Positions 10,072 to 23,800 of a DNA stretch of 64,000 nucleotides are shown here, in pieces. The notes under the pieces are model-generated. The model had not been told where the DNA came from. It searched no databases and was given only the letters and a program-made list of their open reading frames with translations. Every line of letters starts with the position of its first letter. The stretch's first letter is position 1. Origin of the DNA: Cercis canadensis (lineage: Eukaryota > Streptophyta > Magnoliopsida > Fabales > Fabaceae); NCBI GenBank assembly GCA_003255065.1, contig QAOA01006370.1:1-64000 (forward strand), given 5' to 3'. Made by a program: the position numbers and the translations under genes.

Positions 10072-11801
10072 CTTTCTTGTAAATGGTCTACCTGGTTAGG
10101 TACGGCTTTCCTCTCATGATTCTGTTGGAGATTGCAATATACCAGAGTAGTTCTATCTTTTACTTTCTCTGGAGCTCTTTATTGTGTAGTTCCACAAATG
10201 GATCTATGGAGTAGTGCTGTTAGGAGTAGATTCGTTCTACAGATAAGATGAAGCCGGTCAACACAGTTTTTTATTTGATTATATCATCAGTAGTTTGTTT
10301 GATCAGTGACCAACGGTAATACAAGACAACAGGGTATTCATGATTGTATTGTCTGCATAGCCGATGTGTCCCTGCCTGCAGAGGAAAGTACCTTAACAAT
10401 TCTTTTGTGATTTGTGGTCTTTGAGGAAAATACTCCAAATGGGAAGAATGATATACTTGTGGGCTGCATTATTTGTGCTGAGCATACCTGTTAATTCTTG
10501 AACAACTTTGGGGCCATTGTTGCACAAGGAATTATTTTTGCCTTGGAGAGGAATGGGGAGTGAAATACCTGAAGCAGTTTGGTTCGAATTTCTTATCTCT
10601 CTCTCTCTCTCTCTCCCACCTTCCCCTTCTTTCTTTTCACGCATGTACTATTGTGATTGTGTTTTATTTCATATACTGGAGTGTGCTGATACTTTTACTA
10701 GCTTTCTGAGCTCAATTTTTCAGTTAGTTTTGTGAATTCAATCAAATGTGAAATGGGTTTATTGGGGATTAGTTCCTTTAACGTAGGACCTTAGAATATT
10801 TTCAGGATAATGTTTGTAGCTTGCCGCTGTGGGATGACCCTATAGTCAAAATGTAACAGTACAAGAAGTAGCCTTGTACAAATGCCTGCCAGAGACTCTG
10901 ATAGGCAGCTTTGTGTTATCTGTGGGATGGCCCTATGGTCAAAATGCAACATTTCACTATTATGTTTGATGCTTAAAGGCATTTATCCCCAATATACTGA
11001 ACCTTTTTGTTATCATATTCTACTCTTGTTCTCCAATTACTTACATTGAAAAAAAAAAAAAGGGTTTAAAGAAAGGAGCAAGTTTTTGTATTTATTTTTG
11101 CTTTGGGGTTATGATAGTTGTATCAAAATGAAAAGGCACCAAAGCTGGTTATATTAACATGCTTTTAAAATGCCTTTCGGGTTTTATAGTTGTGGAATGC
11201 ATGTTCAAGCCAAAGAGGATTCTGGATATCATTGAATTCAATTCTTTGCTCTAGAACGATATATAATGCTCTTCTACTGTGTTCTTATTTTCCATAGCTT
11301 TGTTCATCCATGTGTTAATTGTTTTAATACTGTCGGCTCTTCACCTCTTCAAGGTTACATTATCTTTCTTTCTTGTTTTTGTCATGTCTTAGACATGTAA
11401 ATTTACATCTTGTTCAGTTTATAGATATAGCTAGAGAGACCAGAGAAAATAGTCTTTCTCTTTGTATTTTCAACGCATATTTTGAGCATTATTTTCTACC
11501 TTTCCCAGCTAATCATGCTTTCAATTGGATTCAATTATTTATTTTATAATGGACCGGGATATGAAAATTCTGATTGATACCGCAAACTCTTACTGCCTTT
11601 TTTTTCCTCCTAGTTGGTGGTTTAGATCTGTCCAGTTTGGGCTAAAACAGTTCTGGTCCTGTTGTTATAGATAGTTTGGTACTATTATTTATCTTTTTAT
11701 GTGGAAGAAGAGTAGGAAGTTTGTGATTATCACTTCATAGTGGGGAATTCAAATCATCTGTGTGATATAGGTGTAAGAAGTACCCATCGATGGAATTGCA
11801 G
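10072..11801. other. Block sequence upstream of the THO2 fragment, probably THO2 intron
   Basis: No exon recognised. It contains a (CT)n run at ~10599-10615. It ends exactly at an intron acceptor (TTGCAG at 11796-11801) next to THO2 exon sequence, so at least its right part is likely retained intron of the copied gene. Confidence 0.4.
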
Positions 11802-14719
11802 GGCCTTTTCCAGTATCTTGTGAATCAGTTGAAAAAGGAGCAAGGAATTGAGCTTGTTCTTCTTCCCCCCCACCACACACTTTTCTCAGGAGCTTATTCA
11901 ACAAATGGCAAATGTCCAGTACACAGAGAACTTGACTGAGGAACAGCTGGATGCCATGGCAGGGAGTGAGACTCTCAGATGTCAAGCAACTTCTTTTGGA
12001 GTAACTCGAAATACTAAGGTACAAAATATGTTGAGCTTAGAGGGATTTTATAAGCAAGGGATCTTTGAAAATTGGGTTTTAGATAGAAAATAAAAAGAAT
12101 AAGACATTGGCTGCAGCAAAGAGAAGCTGGGTGTTAGATATAAAAATCATTCACGGGTCTTCTCCTAACCGCTTAAGCTTTGGGGTTGAAATGGTTCTTG
12201 ACATAGCATTTTGCAGTGATCCAGCTGGTTTGGTTTACTAGGTTGGATAAGTTAATGACACTCCTAGGTTGCGTTTGATTTTGGAATGTGAGATTCGTAA
12301 AGTGTATTTAGAATGACCGCCACTTGGTTTGCTGGGTACACATAACTGATTGAGGTTGAAGAAAAAATTATGTGGGCAAGTGTGAATAAGTACTTATAAT
12401 TGGAATTAGGAAAGAAAGCCGATATATCTGAATTCGTCCTATTTGATTAACATGTACTGTGTTGATTTTGTTGCACTTGAATTTAAGTCCTTGTAATTTA
12501 ATCATATATCTTGTGCTATAGATTTTTTTATTGTATTTATCATTGTGGAATTATGACTGGTTTAAAGTTTTAAGATATAACTTGGTGTCTGGCTTGCTAA
12601 GTTTAATTCTAAGATGGATGTCCCATTTTCAATGCAGGCACTGATGAAGTCAACCAACAGACTGAGAGATTCATTACTTGATGAACCAAAGTTGGCAATC
12701 CCACTGTTGTGTCTTATAGCTCAACACCGTTCTCTGTAAGCATTAAAACTTGTGTAACTCCTAGAATTAGTGCTCAGGATTCTGTTCTCAAAATTTATTT
12801 TGTTTGCAGGGTTGTCATCAATGCAGATGCCCCATACATTAAGATGGTTAGTGAGCAGTTTGATAGAAGCCATGGAACTCTTCTTCAATATGTGGAATTT
12901 CTTTGTAGTGCAGTTACACCAGCATCAACGTATGCCCTTCTTATTCCCTCGCTTGACGAACTGGTCCACCACTACCGCCTGGACCCCGAGGTCTGTCTCC
13001 TTTATGCTTTGCTTATCAATTTCCTACTTGATCCTCATCATAATTGCTGCTTGATTTTATCACTATTTCTTGTTTGCTTGTTTTCCCTCAGTTGTAATTT
13101 TCTTGGTGCATGATTCTAGGTATAATCAGTTTGAGTTGGGCGGTTTGAGACCATTTTGAAGTCAAACCGAATACAAGACTTAGGTTTGCTTCAGTTTGTA
13201 GCAATTTTTTTTTTGCTGATAACCCAAACCAACTGTCCTCGGTTTGGTTTGGACAGTTTGGTCGTGTTGGCCATTAGAGGGATTGAGGGAGAGGCATAAC
13301 ACAAGCAGTGTAATGAGTTTGTACTTCGTAGCTCAGAGCAAAAGATATTAGGGCAACAGAGCTGCAACATATGATAAGAACAGAGGGATTGAACTGCAGT
13401 GACATTTCCACAGAGGAGGCACTGAGAAATTCACAGCACCTACCAAGAGATAGAGAGAACAGAGGGATTGCAGGAGAATGTGGAAAGGGGCTGTGAATGT
13501 TAGGATATGGAATATGGATTGGGGGTTTGGTTTTAGGTCTCACCACCCCTCTGGGGTGCTGAAAAAACAACTATGTTACTAAAATTATATAAGAAAGAAA
13601 AAATTAAATACTTGGTTCTGTTTGGATTTTTATGTTTCATTTACTGAAACCTATTAACTGAATTGATTTGTTCGGTTTGTAGGCTTAGGAACCCAAATCT
13701 TTTGGGTTGGTTCAGTTCGGGATGCTTGGTTGCTTTACCCAGCCCAATTTAGTGAATTTACATCCCTGCATGATTCTTTACTTGAACTTCAATGTCATGC
13801 TGTTCTTTTTTCCCTGACCTAGGTTGCTTCCTTGATATATCGCCCTGTGATGAGGCTTTTCAAGTGTCAAAGGAGTCCTTATGTTTGCTGGCCCTTGGAT
13901 GATAGAGATGCTGCAAGTGACACATCTACAAACTGTGAGTCTGACCCTGCAGACCATTCCAGCAGTATGGTTTTGGACCTTGGCTCTGCTCAGACGCCTA
14001 TAAGGTTGTCATGCTAACCTTTTTGTCTATTTTCTTAAATTTTTTTCCATTTGATTTAGCATATTGCAATGCTTGGAATGGAAGTTTCCAAGGTGATGGG
14101 ATCTTATAGGTGCATTTCCTATTGATAAAGTCTAAATGTTTAAATGTAATTTGCAATCTAGTTTCTACTTTTTCATTAATTGCTTAATTCAGCTCAACAG
14201 AACTAGTTCAACACCTGTGCAATGCACGGTCAGATAAAGTAAAAAAAAGAGAAGGCTCGGGAAGAGAGAGAAAAGAAATAGAAAAAGCAAAAGGGAGAGA
14301 ATGAGAGAGCGAGTACACAAGCCTTGGATAGGCACACTCGCAAGAAAATGGCTCTCAATTAATTGTATATAGAGATATTGACATGACAACTGTAGCAGAT
14401 AAACAATAATATGCTTCAAAGTTTATTTCTGGCTTCCTAGGATTAGTTTTCACTTCTTTATCACTGTACGCAGTTGGTCAGATCTTCTTGATACCGTTAA
14501 AACTATGTTTCCTTCAAAAGCCTGGAATAGTCTATCTCCTCATCTCTATGCAACGTTTTGGGGTCTCACATTATATGATCTGTATGTCCGAAAAAATCGT
14601 TGAGTCTGAAATTGCCAAGCTGCATGCTAATCTTAAATCTCTGGAGGAGCTTTCTGACAATTCAAGTTCGGCAATCACCAAGAGGAAGAAAGAAAAGATT
14701 AACCAAAAAATAGTGTCGT
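11802..14719 (+). pseudogene. THO2: THO complex subunit 2 (THO2) fragment, unprocessed pseudogene
   Basis: A middle part of THO2, the scaffold of the nuclear THO/TREX mRNA-export complex, survives with its introns. Exon matches: 11802-11864 (GLFQYLVNQLKK), 11890-12018 (ELIQQMANVQYTENLTEEQL), 12638-~12734, ~12810-12990 (NADAPYIKMVSEQFDR), 13823-~14002 (IYRPVMRLFKC) and ~14473-14719 (KLHANLKSLEELSDNSSSAI). Damage: only ~25 nt, lacking a GT donor, remain of the first intron (11865-11889); two codons are lost in the RDSLL-DEPK segment; a 2-bp deletion near 14603 shifts the frame and gives an early TGA; the match stops in the KRKKEK segment at the start of the 215-bp repeat. N-terminal and C-terminal parts are absent. 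Retained introns exclude a retrocopy. An intact THO2 must exist elsewhere. Confidence 0.9.
13117..13768. mobile_element. hAT-like non-autonomous element in a THO2 pseudogene intron
   Basis: A ~650-bp insert is flanked by CATGATTC (13109-13116 and 13769-13776), an 8-bp duplication that fits hAT; the match extends to 11 bp (TGCATGATTCT). The right end read inward is CAGGGATGTAAATTC, close to hAT-type termini; the left end TAGGTATAATCAG is only loosely inverted to it. The inside is rich in GGTTTGGTTYGG/CGGTTTG motifs common in plant non-autonomous elements. No coding capacity. Confidence 0.5.
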
Positions 14720-14934
14720 CATAATATTTTCTTGAATGTAACTTATATTCAAGTGTAATAGCTTTTTCTTTTGGTATATGAAGCTACAAATGTATAAAAA
14801 TATTTGGTTCAATGCATTTTCTTATAACTTTTGAATATATTGTAAGTCAATTGTGAATCTTTGATACCTCAAGTTTCATATTAAATATGTGTAAGCATTA
14901 AGAGCTGACTCCTAAGACAACTCAAGGTAGCCTT
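14720..14934. repeat. 215-bp direct repeat, copy 2
   Basis: Near-identical to 8091-8305 and joined directly to the broken end of the THO2 fragment. Together the two copies bracket 8306-14719. Confidence 0.9.
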
Positions 14935-16361
14935 TTAGCCAAGTGGTTGGACTTGTGTTGTCTTACACAATTGAGCTAGGCGTGATACAAATAGTATGAT
15001 AAGAGCTTGATTACACTAATTACAAATGGGGCTATCCCACATTGTCTAGTGGAGATCTTGGGCTGTGAGCTCTTAGTAAATATTGGCCATTTGAATAGAG
15101 TAGATTGTGGTACACTTAGACATTAGATCTAAGAATGATTAGATCATATTGTGTACACATTAAGGAGTTTAATCCTATGTAAGAATGGCAATAAGCTAAG
15201 CTGGCTCTCTTTGTGAAAAAATAAGGGTGAAATATTAATTTAGGTAAAATTATTCTCAAGTTCAAAAACTTGGGAAAAAGGACAAAGAAGTTTAGGCATT
15301 TTATAAATTATCAAAATACTCTTCAACTTTATGTGGTTATTTTATTAATATATATATTTTGTTACAAAAAGTTTAAGGTGAGNATTTTATTAATATATAT
15401 ATTTTGTTACAAAAAGTTTAAGGTGAGAGGAAGCTACCTTATTATAGAATCAGAGTATTTCACATATCTCAAAGAGGCTTACAGTGATACTTACAGATTG
15501 CTTACTAAAAAATGACTGTTCATGTGTGAGATTTGAACTTAAGTCTTAGAAGCAAAGTAATTCGATCCTACATAATACCAAATAATATTTTAATTTTTAT
15601 GAAATACCCAAACTTTCATGTCCTTTCTTCTAAGTAGTAAAAGTTGAAAATGAGTTTCTATATAATTTACATCTACATACCTTCTAATTTTGAAAAAAAA
15701 AAATTTGCATGAATGAATTCTCAAATAACTCTAATGAAAGACAGCTTGGACTGCATTAAAAATAGAGCATTGCCCAATTATTCAATTGGCTATTATGCTC
15801 TGTAACCACTATCGAACCTCTAGCCAACCTATTCTCACAAAGACAATAATGCGCAAAAGATTCTTTGGTCTCTACCAATGGCTTCAGAAGTAAATGCAAC
15901 TCAAGATGTCAAAAAGCTTTCAATTGTTACCCTTGAAGAGCCAATTGACAATCTAAAAGGTAAAAGCTCATAGAAAGGAGACAAATGCAGTCATAGAAAG
16001 TCAACGTGTATATATATAAATCTAAATAATTATATTATATGTAAGATCTATATACCATTTATTTTTATTTTTTTTACTTTTTAACTACAAATAAAAGTTT
16101 ATATTCTTTCAAATACATATTATATTCATATCTAAAAATTTTAAAAAAATAATAAATACATATTATATTGGTTACTATAGCTTTATATTTTCATTGACTT
16201 TCATCTTTCAATATGAAATATTGCATATTATATTAGTGATACATATACTTTGAACTTGATATGATGATCACTTAGTTAATAACTAAAAATGATATATTTT
16301 GGTAAAATATTTAGATAAAATAAAATTAAAATTTTTTCTTATGATTTTTAAATTAAAATTA
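14935..16361. other. AT-rich spacer upstream of TOM40
   Basis: No gene recognised. An exact 44-bp segment is repeated on each side of an N at 15383 (15339-15382 and 15384-15427), most likely an unmerged contig overlap. A tRNA-like B-box (AGTTCAAATCTCACA on the minus strand, ~15525-15540) hints at a degraded SINE. Confidence 0.45.
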
Positions 16362-16573
16362 CGGGGATTCTATGATACTACGTAAGTATGTCATACTACA
16401 CTGATATGGCAAGCATACATAATTTTTATATTTTATTATATATAAAATATAATTTATTTAATTTTTTAAATAAACTTAAAAACAGTTTATTTGTACACAT
16501 GTCATTCATTTATTGGTTATTCCTATGTAATATGACACACTACATAAATACTAAAAGTATCTAAAAAACCTCC
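16362..16573. mobile_element. Mutator-like MITE, family B copy 1 (9-bp TSD)
   Basis: 212 bp with inverted ends (CGGGGATTCTATGATACT on the left; GGAGGTTTTTTAGATAC read from the right, then AGTATGTCAT/TGTGTCATAT on the two arms). Flanked by a perfect 9-bp duplication TTAAAATTA at 16353-16361 and 16574-16582. Nine-base duplications are the mark of Mutator-superfamily insertion. No coding. Confidence 0.85.
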
Positions 16574-16888
16574 TTAAAATTATCATCACATTTTTATAAA
16601 CAGAAATACAAAATACTTCTATTATTATGTAATTATTTTATTTATTATTAAATATGATAAGTACATATTAAATAAAATTATCATATATTTTATACTTAAT
16701 AATTAAATATATAATAAAATAATTATCCCTGTATTTATATGATAAAATAATCATTTTAATTATTATTATTTTTTGCTAAGTAGTAAGAATTTCAAAGAAT
16801 TAAAGTGAAAAAAAAGAAAGAAAAATTAGATGGTTTACCTTGCGGGTAAATCCAGAAATAGCTCACCTCGGGCCAGCGGCTACCTGTT

Positions 16889-16949
16889 AGCCCATTCGTG
16901 GAATGGAATGTGCTTGTTTGTGCTCATTTCTTTGTCAACACTAGGGTTT
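16889..16949 (+). promoter_or_regulatory. TOM40 promoter motifs: site II and telo-box
   Basis: AGCCCA (16889-16894) is a site II TGGGCT element on the minus strand, and TAGGGTTT (16942-16949) is a telo-box AAACCCTA on the minus strand. They lie 125-185 bp before the TOM40 start codon. Site II elements are known in promoters of plant nuclear genes for mitochondrial and ribosomal proteins, so the location fits. Confidence 0.6.
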
Positions 16950-17073
16950 TAGTAAAGCCTTCGACCTCTGGGTTTTAGCAGACATCTTCGTCTTCCTCTC
17001 ATTCTCTCACAGAGATTTGAGAGTTTACTATCTTCTTCTACTTGCGCTTTCTGCTGATTCAATTTTGCTAACA

Positions 17074-17785
17074 ATGGCGGGCCTTGTTCCTCCAGTTCCT
17101 GGTCCAGCGACTAACACTGTTCCGCAGAAGCAGAAAGAAGAGAAAGTCGATTACTTGAACCTTCCTACTCCGATTTCCTATGAAGAGATCCACCGTGAAG
17201 CTTTCAGTCAGTCTCTTCTTATCCATAGCTTTTTTCGTTTTTCCTGTTATTCTGAATGCTATTGTTGCCATTGCTCTAGAGTTTTTGGGTGCATTAGGAT
17301 TTTGAGAAACTGGGTGATTTGTGATTTCGTGTCAATTTCTTTTTCTATTAGCAATTTTACTTTTTCGGGTTCCTCCTAATATTTCTTGTACAATTTTGGG
17401 TACCTCCTATGATGGCGGAAAAGTAAGGTTTTGATCTTTGTTGCCTTTGCTCTGGAGATTTTGGGTGCATGACGTTATTGAGAATAGGGTGATTTGTGGT
17501 TTTCATGTTAATTTCTTTTCCTAATAGCAATGTTGCTATTCTGGGTACCTCCTATGATGTGTTTTTGTTGTTGTTGTTGTTGTTGTCATGGCAATTACAT
17601 CTTGAATCAAAAGGGGGAATCGTTAAAGCTGCAATTTTTTCTGTGAGCTTTATGTATGCTAGTAACAGTTGAATACGTATATCCTCTTGAGCAGTGTCTT
17701 TAAAACCGGAACTTTTTGAGGGGCTGCGCTTTGATTTTACCAAGGGACTCAATCAAAGATTCTCACTCAGTCATAGGTAGGTTCT

Positions 17786-17823
<38 letters not shown>

Positions 17824-20800
17824 NTTCTTTTATTGATGGTTTTTTTTATTTTTATTTCTTTTTCGTTTTCTAATCAGTCTGTTCATGGGACCTACTGAGA
17901 TTCCTTCTCAGTCCGCTGAGACCATTAAAATCCCTACTTCTCACTATGAGTTTGGTGCCAACTTTATTGATCCTAAGGTAACTTGCCTCTGATTAAGATT
18001 AGTTTATGGTTAGTTATGCTTAATCCGTGCTCTTAGTAAATGGCATTCTGCAGTTGATGCTCTTTGGGAGAATGACAACTGATGGGAGGCTAACTGCAAG
18101 AGTCCGGTCTGATTTGACAGAAAATCTCAATTTGAAAGTCAATGCTCAGGTATGCATGTTTCAAGTATGGGAAATTGTATATAACTGAGATTTTCCGCAA
18201 TTTATATCTGTAGAGTTGCATCATATCTTTTATGCTATGTTTGGGAGTTTGGAGGGGATGGAATGGAATGGTTCATAAAGGGAAGGGAACAAAAAGGAAG
18301 GGAGGGGAAGGAATGGGAGTTACCTTCCCCTTATTTGGATGTTTAAATAAATAAGGGAGGGGAACTACCTTCCCCATTCTCACTCTTCTTTGCTGTATGG
18401 CATAACCCTTTCTCTTTTTTGTGTTTGTATAGCTTTCAAATGATCCACATATGTCTCATGGGGTGGTCAGCTTTGATTACAAGGTAAACTACTTCCACTT
18501 ATGACTTGTTTCTTTCATTGTGTTTTTTCAGATGACATCAGTAATGCCTTCCTCTTTTGACTTCTTAATTCATTTGCATATATTCTTTTCAGGGCAAAGA
18601 TTATAGGGCACAGTTTCAATTCGGGAATGGAGCCTTATTTGGAGCAAGTTATATTCAGGTACAGGATTTGCTTTCAATTTGCAGTGGTTTTACTTTTATG
18701 TCCCTCCATTCTATGGATTGTGCTCTATCTTTACAACAAGGGTGGAGGGAAAGATCGTGGATCAAAATTAAGTGCCAGGAAAATTGTTGTCACATGGCAT
18801 TGGAAGATTTACATTTCATCTAAATAATAATCTAAACGAAGAACTGGTTCCAAGTTCCTAAAATGTTGTCTATAGAGGTTCATTGCTCATTAAGGAAGGT
18901 CGCCCTTTGACAACCATCAAGTTTACATTTAGTTTATCATCTGAATTGTATTCTGCTTATTTATTTGTCTTATACTGTGAAAACACTGATTATTTGTTCT
19001 GTATTATTTTCATTAAAGCATTAGCATTATTCTATAAATTCAATTAGTTTATTTTTTGGATTAGCAATCAAAAGCTTGATAGAAAAATGTCTAAGCAGCA
19101 TAATAAAACACTTAGAATGTATACATAAGAAAAACAAATAAAAGATTTAAAGAATTCACCAACTAATTCGGTCCCATTTGTCAGAAGAATTTGCAAGGTT
19201 GAGAATATCTTTCGCTGATTGGTGAAGTGGTCTATGGTCAGGAAGTACTAAGATTTTGGATTTTTCAATGACAAGAAGATATATTGGTATTAGGTTATAG
19301 AAAGGTGTAAAAGTGTTTGTATGATCTACAGGCACATGGTTTAGCTGAAATTAATTTGGATTTTACTCGTAGCAATTTTATATAATTATTTGAGTCTATT
19401 AAAACAATTTGAAAGACTAATTCAGTTCAAGATGTTCTATTCAGTTTTGGGAAGGAGGGTAGTATTTGAGCAATATCGCTATGCTGGGATTTTATGTGCA
19501 AAGCAGTGTTATGTCAAGATGATTGTTTCTGGTTATGCCAATATTTTGATGGAAAAAAGCACTTTCTCAAGAAATGGCAATAATTGAGGCTTAGATAGCC
19601 AATTGATGGTTTGTTCTGCATTGTGTACTGCGGTGAACTTTGGATACAATATCATATTATAACAGCGGATTGAAAGGAACCCTTTGGGGCCAATAACTTT
19701 TGGATGAGTTGTGAAGGAGAGTTTGTACAGGTCTGTCCGAGTAGGAGGTAATGGTTGTAGCCTCAGGTCCAGGTGGTCTTAGTAATGCAATCTGTTGTTT
19801 ATTTTACATTTTCAGCCCTTTTTAAGCAAAAGCTGAATTTTTTCATTAAATGTGATAGTTTGAGACTAACAATTTTGAGCATACAAGTCTGGTGCTTACA
19901 AATAATAATTAATTGATAAGCTTAGTTATTGAGATTTGAGGTTCATTTTGAAGACGGAAGTGCTAGTTTTGTAGGTAATTTTTGGAATAGATATCAATAA
20001 CCTCATTCATAAATAATGACAGGCTCTGTTTGTTAAGTGAATATTTGAAAGGCATGTAATCACATCAATTGGGTATGTTACTTTATATGCTCATAACATA
20101 GGGATTATGAAAGTGGAGAATTGGGGACAGTTAGTACGGATATATTTATGACCGGAACAATGTAGTTCTCGGTGTTTATGGTAGTGAGATTCATCATAAA
20201 CTTATTCTTTATCATTGTAATGTAATTTTAATAACAAATAGAAATTTGAAGAAGTGCCGATATGTCTTGATTTAAAGTGAAGTGGAGGAGGAAGGCACTA
20301 AGCTTTGATGGGTGATATGCCTATTATAGTTTTAGGTAAATTACTACCATTTATGGAGCTGGATGATCAGGTTTGGCGATACTTGGGATGATGTGGAGGG
20401 CAATCTGTTCTTTTCATTGTTTATAATGACAGATCATTTAGTTGCCTGTTTTTCTGAAATGATTTTGTATGTTTGAATCTATAGGTAAGTTTATAGAAAT
20501 ATATAGTGTGTCATATAAGTGCATAGGCGTGATCTGGTCAAGGTTGCCCTGGTTTAGATATCTTATTGAATTGGTTCCTGATGCACATTAAGTGCTTTCT
20601 TTAATTTTTCTTCTCATGAAAAGTGTCTTTTTGTGTTCACATTCTTTTCTAGCTGCTTACTACTCTCAAATCTTCTCCAGTTTATTGATGCAAGTAGGAA
20701 AGACAGCCTTTGTATCCTTCTGGACAAAGTCCACTGGAGACAGTGACCAGTGATTTCTGTGCTACTACATAACACTTTTTTAACTAAGCTGTTGAATTGA

Positions 20801-23800
20801 GAGAGAGAGAGTGTGTGGTTTTTTAGTTATAAAGCATGTCTCTTATTAAAATATCAAGAAGTACAATCAACTTTTGTTCTTTGTTTTCCCCTGATAATTA
20901 GTTCCTGGATGCACCAACACATCACAAAAAGATTTCAGTTTTCATGACAACGAAGTTGCTTTGGGCACATGTTACATTGTTCTTTTGGGTTTTAGTAAAA
21001 TTACTGATATTTGAGTGAGTTTTACCTTGTCATGAATATTGATAACAATTGGGAGTGGTAAAGGTAATGACAGGTATTACTATATCTATGTTTCTAGATT
21101 TTAATTGATTAGCTGGGTTTGATTACCTTTTGTTTATTATATTCATGTATTTTTCCTGTTAACCCTTCGGTGACGTGTCAATGTACTATGTCATCACTGC
21201 TGCGTTAATTTGATCTATTGCAAAGTCACTACTCTATTGATTTCACTTAATCATCAACTCCCTCCCCCCTTGGGCCAACCTGAGGCATGTTGTGGGACAA
21301 TTGATTAATGCATATCAACTCATGTAAACTTTACTGAAAGCATTCTCTTTTTCCCAGAGTGTGACACCCCATTTATCGTTGGGTGGGGAAGTGTTTTGGC
21401 ATGGTCAGGCTCGGAAGTCTGGTAGTGGTTATGCTGCTCGTTACAACACTGATAAAATGGTATGATGGATTAAGAATTGTCCCTAACATTATTAGTCACT
21501 CCCCTCAACTTTCTTTTTCTTATATTTTTTGATGTATTTCTTATTTTCTTACATATTTATTATTTATTAATTTAATTTTAACTCTGATAGTTATTATACA
21601 ATTCTGCCTGCTATTAGTTTAATGTATCATACCAATGCTTCTGCTCCATGCAAAGTCAAGATTTCTGTTTTTCTAATCTTCATAGAGAGAACAGAAGGGT
21701 TATATGCCTAAAATCCTGGAGGATACGGGATGCTTGTTTTATTTATTCTGTCATCAATAATTTCTTATGCTTCTTTTCTATATATGCTGGTTGCTTTTAC
21801 CTTCTTTTCCACTTCATCAAAATCTCATAATGCAAAGGGAAATTTAACGAGCTTTGCAAGATTAGCTAATTTGCTCTTCCTGAAAGGTTGATGACATGTT
21901 GGATTTGGTTTTCAGGGAGGACTTTATGATTTGTATGTTAACTTTGGAAACTAGATTGGAAGGGGTTTGATCCATTTTCCTTGCAAGAATTGGTTTCTTG
22001 TGTGGCATCCAGTACGGTCCCTCTGCTGCATTTTTGTGGGTGGGAATTTTTTTAATTTAATAATTTGTCAGGCCGAGTGTTTTTTTCTTTTGGTTCTATT
22101 TTTCAGTTTTTTCATTTATAGAAATTTCTTTTGGAAAGAGAGAGAGGGGGGGNGGGGGGGGGGAATGCCTGGAGTGTATATTCACATTTACTGTAGTGAA
22201 ATACCAATAAATGGAACCTTCTTAGATGCTCTCTACAACATGCATCACTCAAGTTTTGCTTTTAATTGAATAACACATCCCATGGACATTATATTTATCT
22301 TTCACTCTATTCTTACTGAAATGTATTTTTCAGAAGAATATACATGACTCAGTTAATGTTTTGGTAAATGGTTTCCTGACTTGTAAATGACACAAATATA
22401 GAAATGAGTGCAATGAGCTGTATTTGATGTTATATTGTTTGTGTTTTATTTTTATTCCCTTTTCAGACTTTTATTTCTTCAACCTGTGGTCTGGCCTTTC
22501 ATCAAGCTAGCTTTTGTCTAGACGTAGTATATGGATAATATCAACTTGTTAATTTATATGCAGGTTGCTACGGCACAAGTTGCTAGCACTGGGATTGTTA
22601 TGTTAAGCTATGTTCAGAAGGTATCTGAGAAGGTAAGTAAATTATAACATAGGGTAACTGTATTAATTTCAATCCAACTTAAAATTCTTATACATTTTAT
22701 TCCTGATATTTCAGGTTTCTCTAGGATCAGAGCTCATGTATAACCAGGCATCAAGAGAAATCACATCTTGCTTTGGTTATGATTACATCCTTAGACAGGT
22801 AACTTTTTGCTTTCATGAATTTCAGTTATCACTGGAATTAATACAACATCATGATTGTCAGCATGTGGTTCATTGAGATTGTTTAAAGCATTTTGGTTGA
22901 TGCAGCTTTCCTGTTTATCTCTAAGGGTGCATAGGAGTGAAATTAGCAGGAATGACGGAAGAGGAGTAAAAATTGACAATGTGGCAAGGCATGCCATTCT
23001 GTCTAGATATGTTGTCAATTTTCACCCCGCCCTGTTCATCTAGTTCTAAAATTTTAACTGCAGCATAATAGCAATTAACACCCTTCAGACATACAAACTG
23101 TAGAATTTTCCTTTGTATTATGGGATGTATGTACTTATGTGTGTACAAACAAAGTCAAGATGCTTCAGTGCCTGCATGGATGTCATCAATTAACTGAATT
23201 GAAGAGCCTCTTTCGACATGACCTCTTAGCCCCTTATAATTGGCATGCAAAAATGTCTTATTTGCCAAAATTTGGGTGAAAATACTACTGGAACATATGG
23301 ACAGTAGATAGTGTACAGAATTTGTGAACCTTCCCTATCATGGTTTTTCTCATCTTTCTAGACGACCCTCTTACTTCTTCCCTAGGAACTGCTTTCCAGA
23401 GCTGCAGGACATGACAATACTCGAGGAAAGTTTTTTTTCCTTCCCTGGTTTGGTAGTTTTTTTCCCTTTAGAATTGGTTTCCCACTCTTTGGACAGTTCA
23501 ACATTCTTATTTACCTGAATTTTGGTTTGGTAAGATGGAGAACTACATTTCTTAGGTATTTGCTACAATGGACCAAATTTAGCAAGAGCAAAATAGTAAG
23601 ATATTATCTTGAGGTACTTTGTCCACCATGCTATGGGAATGATGAATTATTTTACTAACACTGAAAAACTGTGAAAGACATGTAATTTAACTGAATGGTT
23701 TTATTTTCCATAGTTCCATCAATTTACACACCTTGGCTGATAAATGTGTCCTTGCATAATTTATAATTCAGGAGTGTACTATGAGATTCTATATTTGCTG

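Noticed and set aside
14488..14724. Separate small gene of 78 codons
   Set aside because: It is two THO2 exon frames joined by the frameshift in the pseudogene.
14935..14985. tRNA gene (TTAGCCAAGTGGTTGG looks like an A-box)
   Set aside because: No B-box or cloverleaf can be completed downstream.
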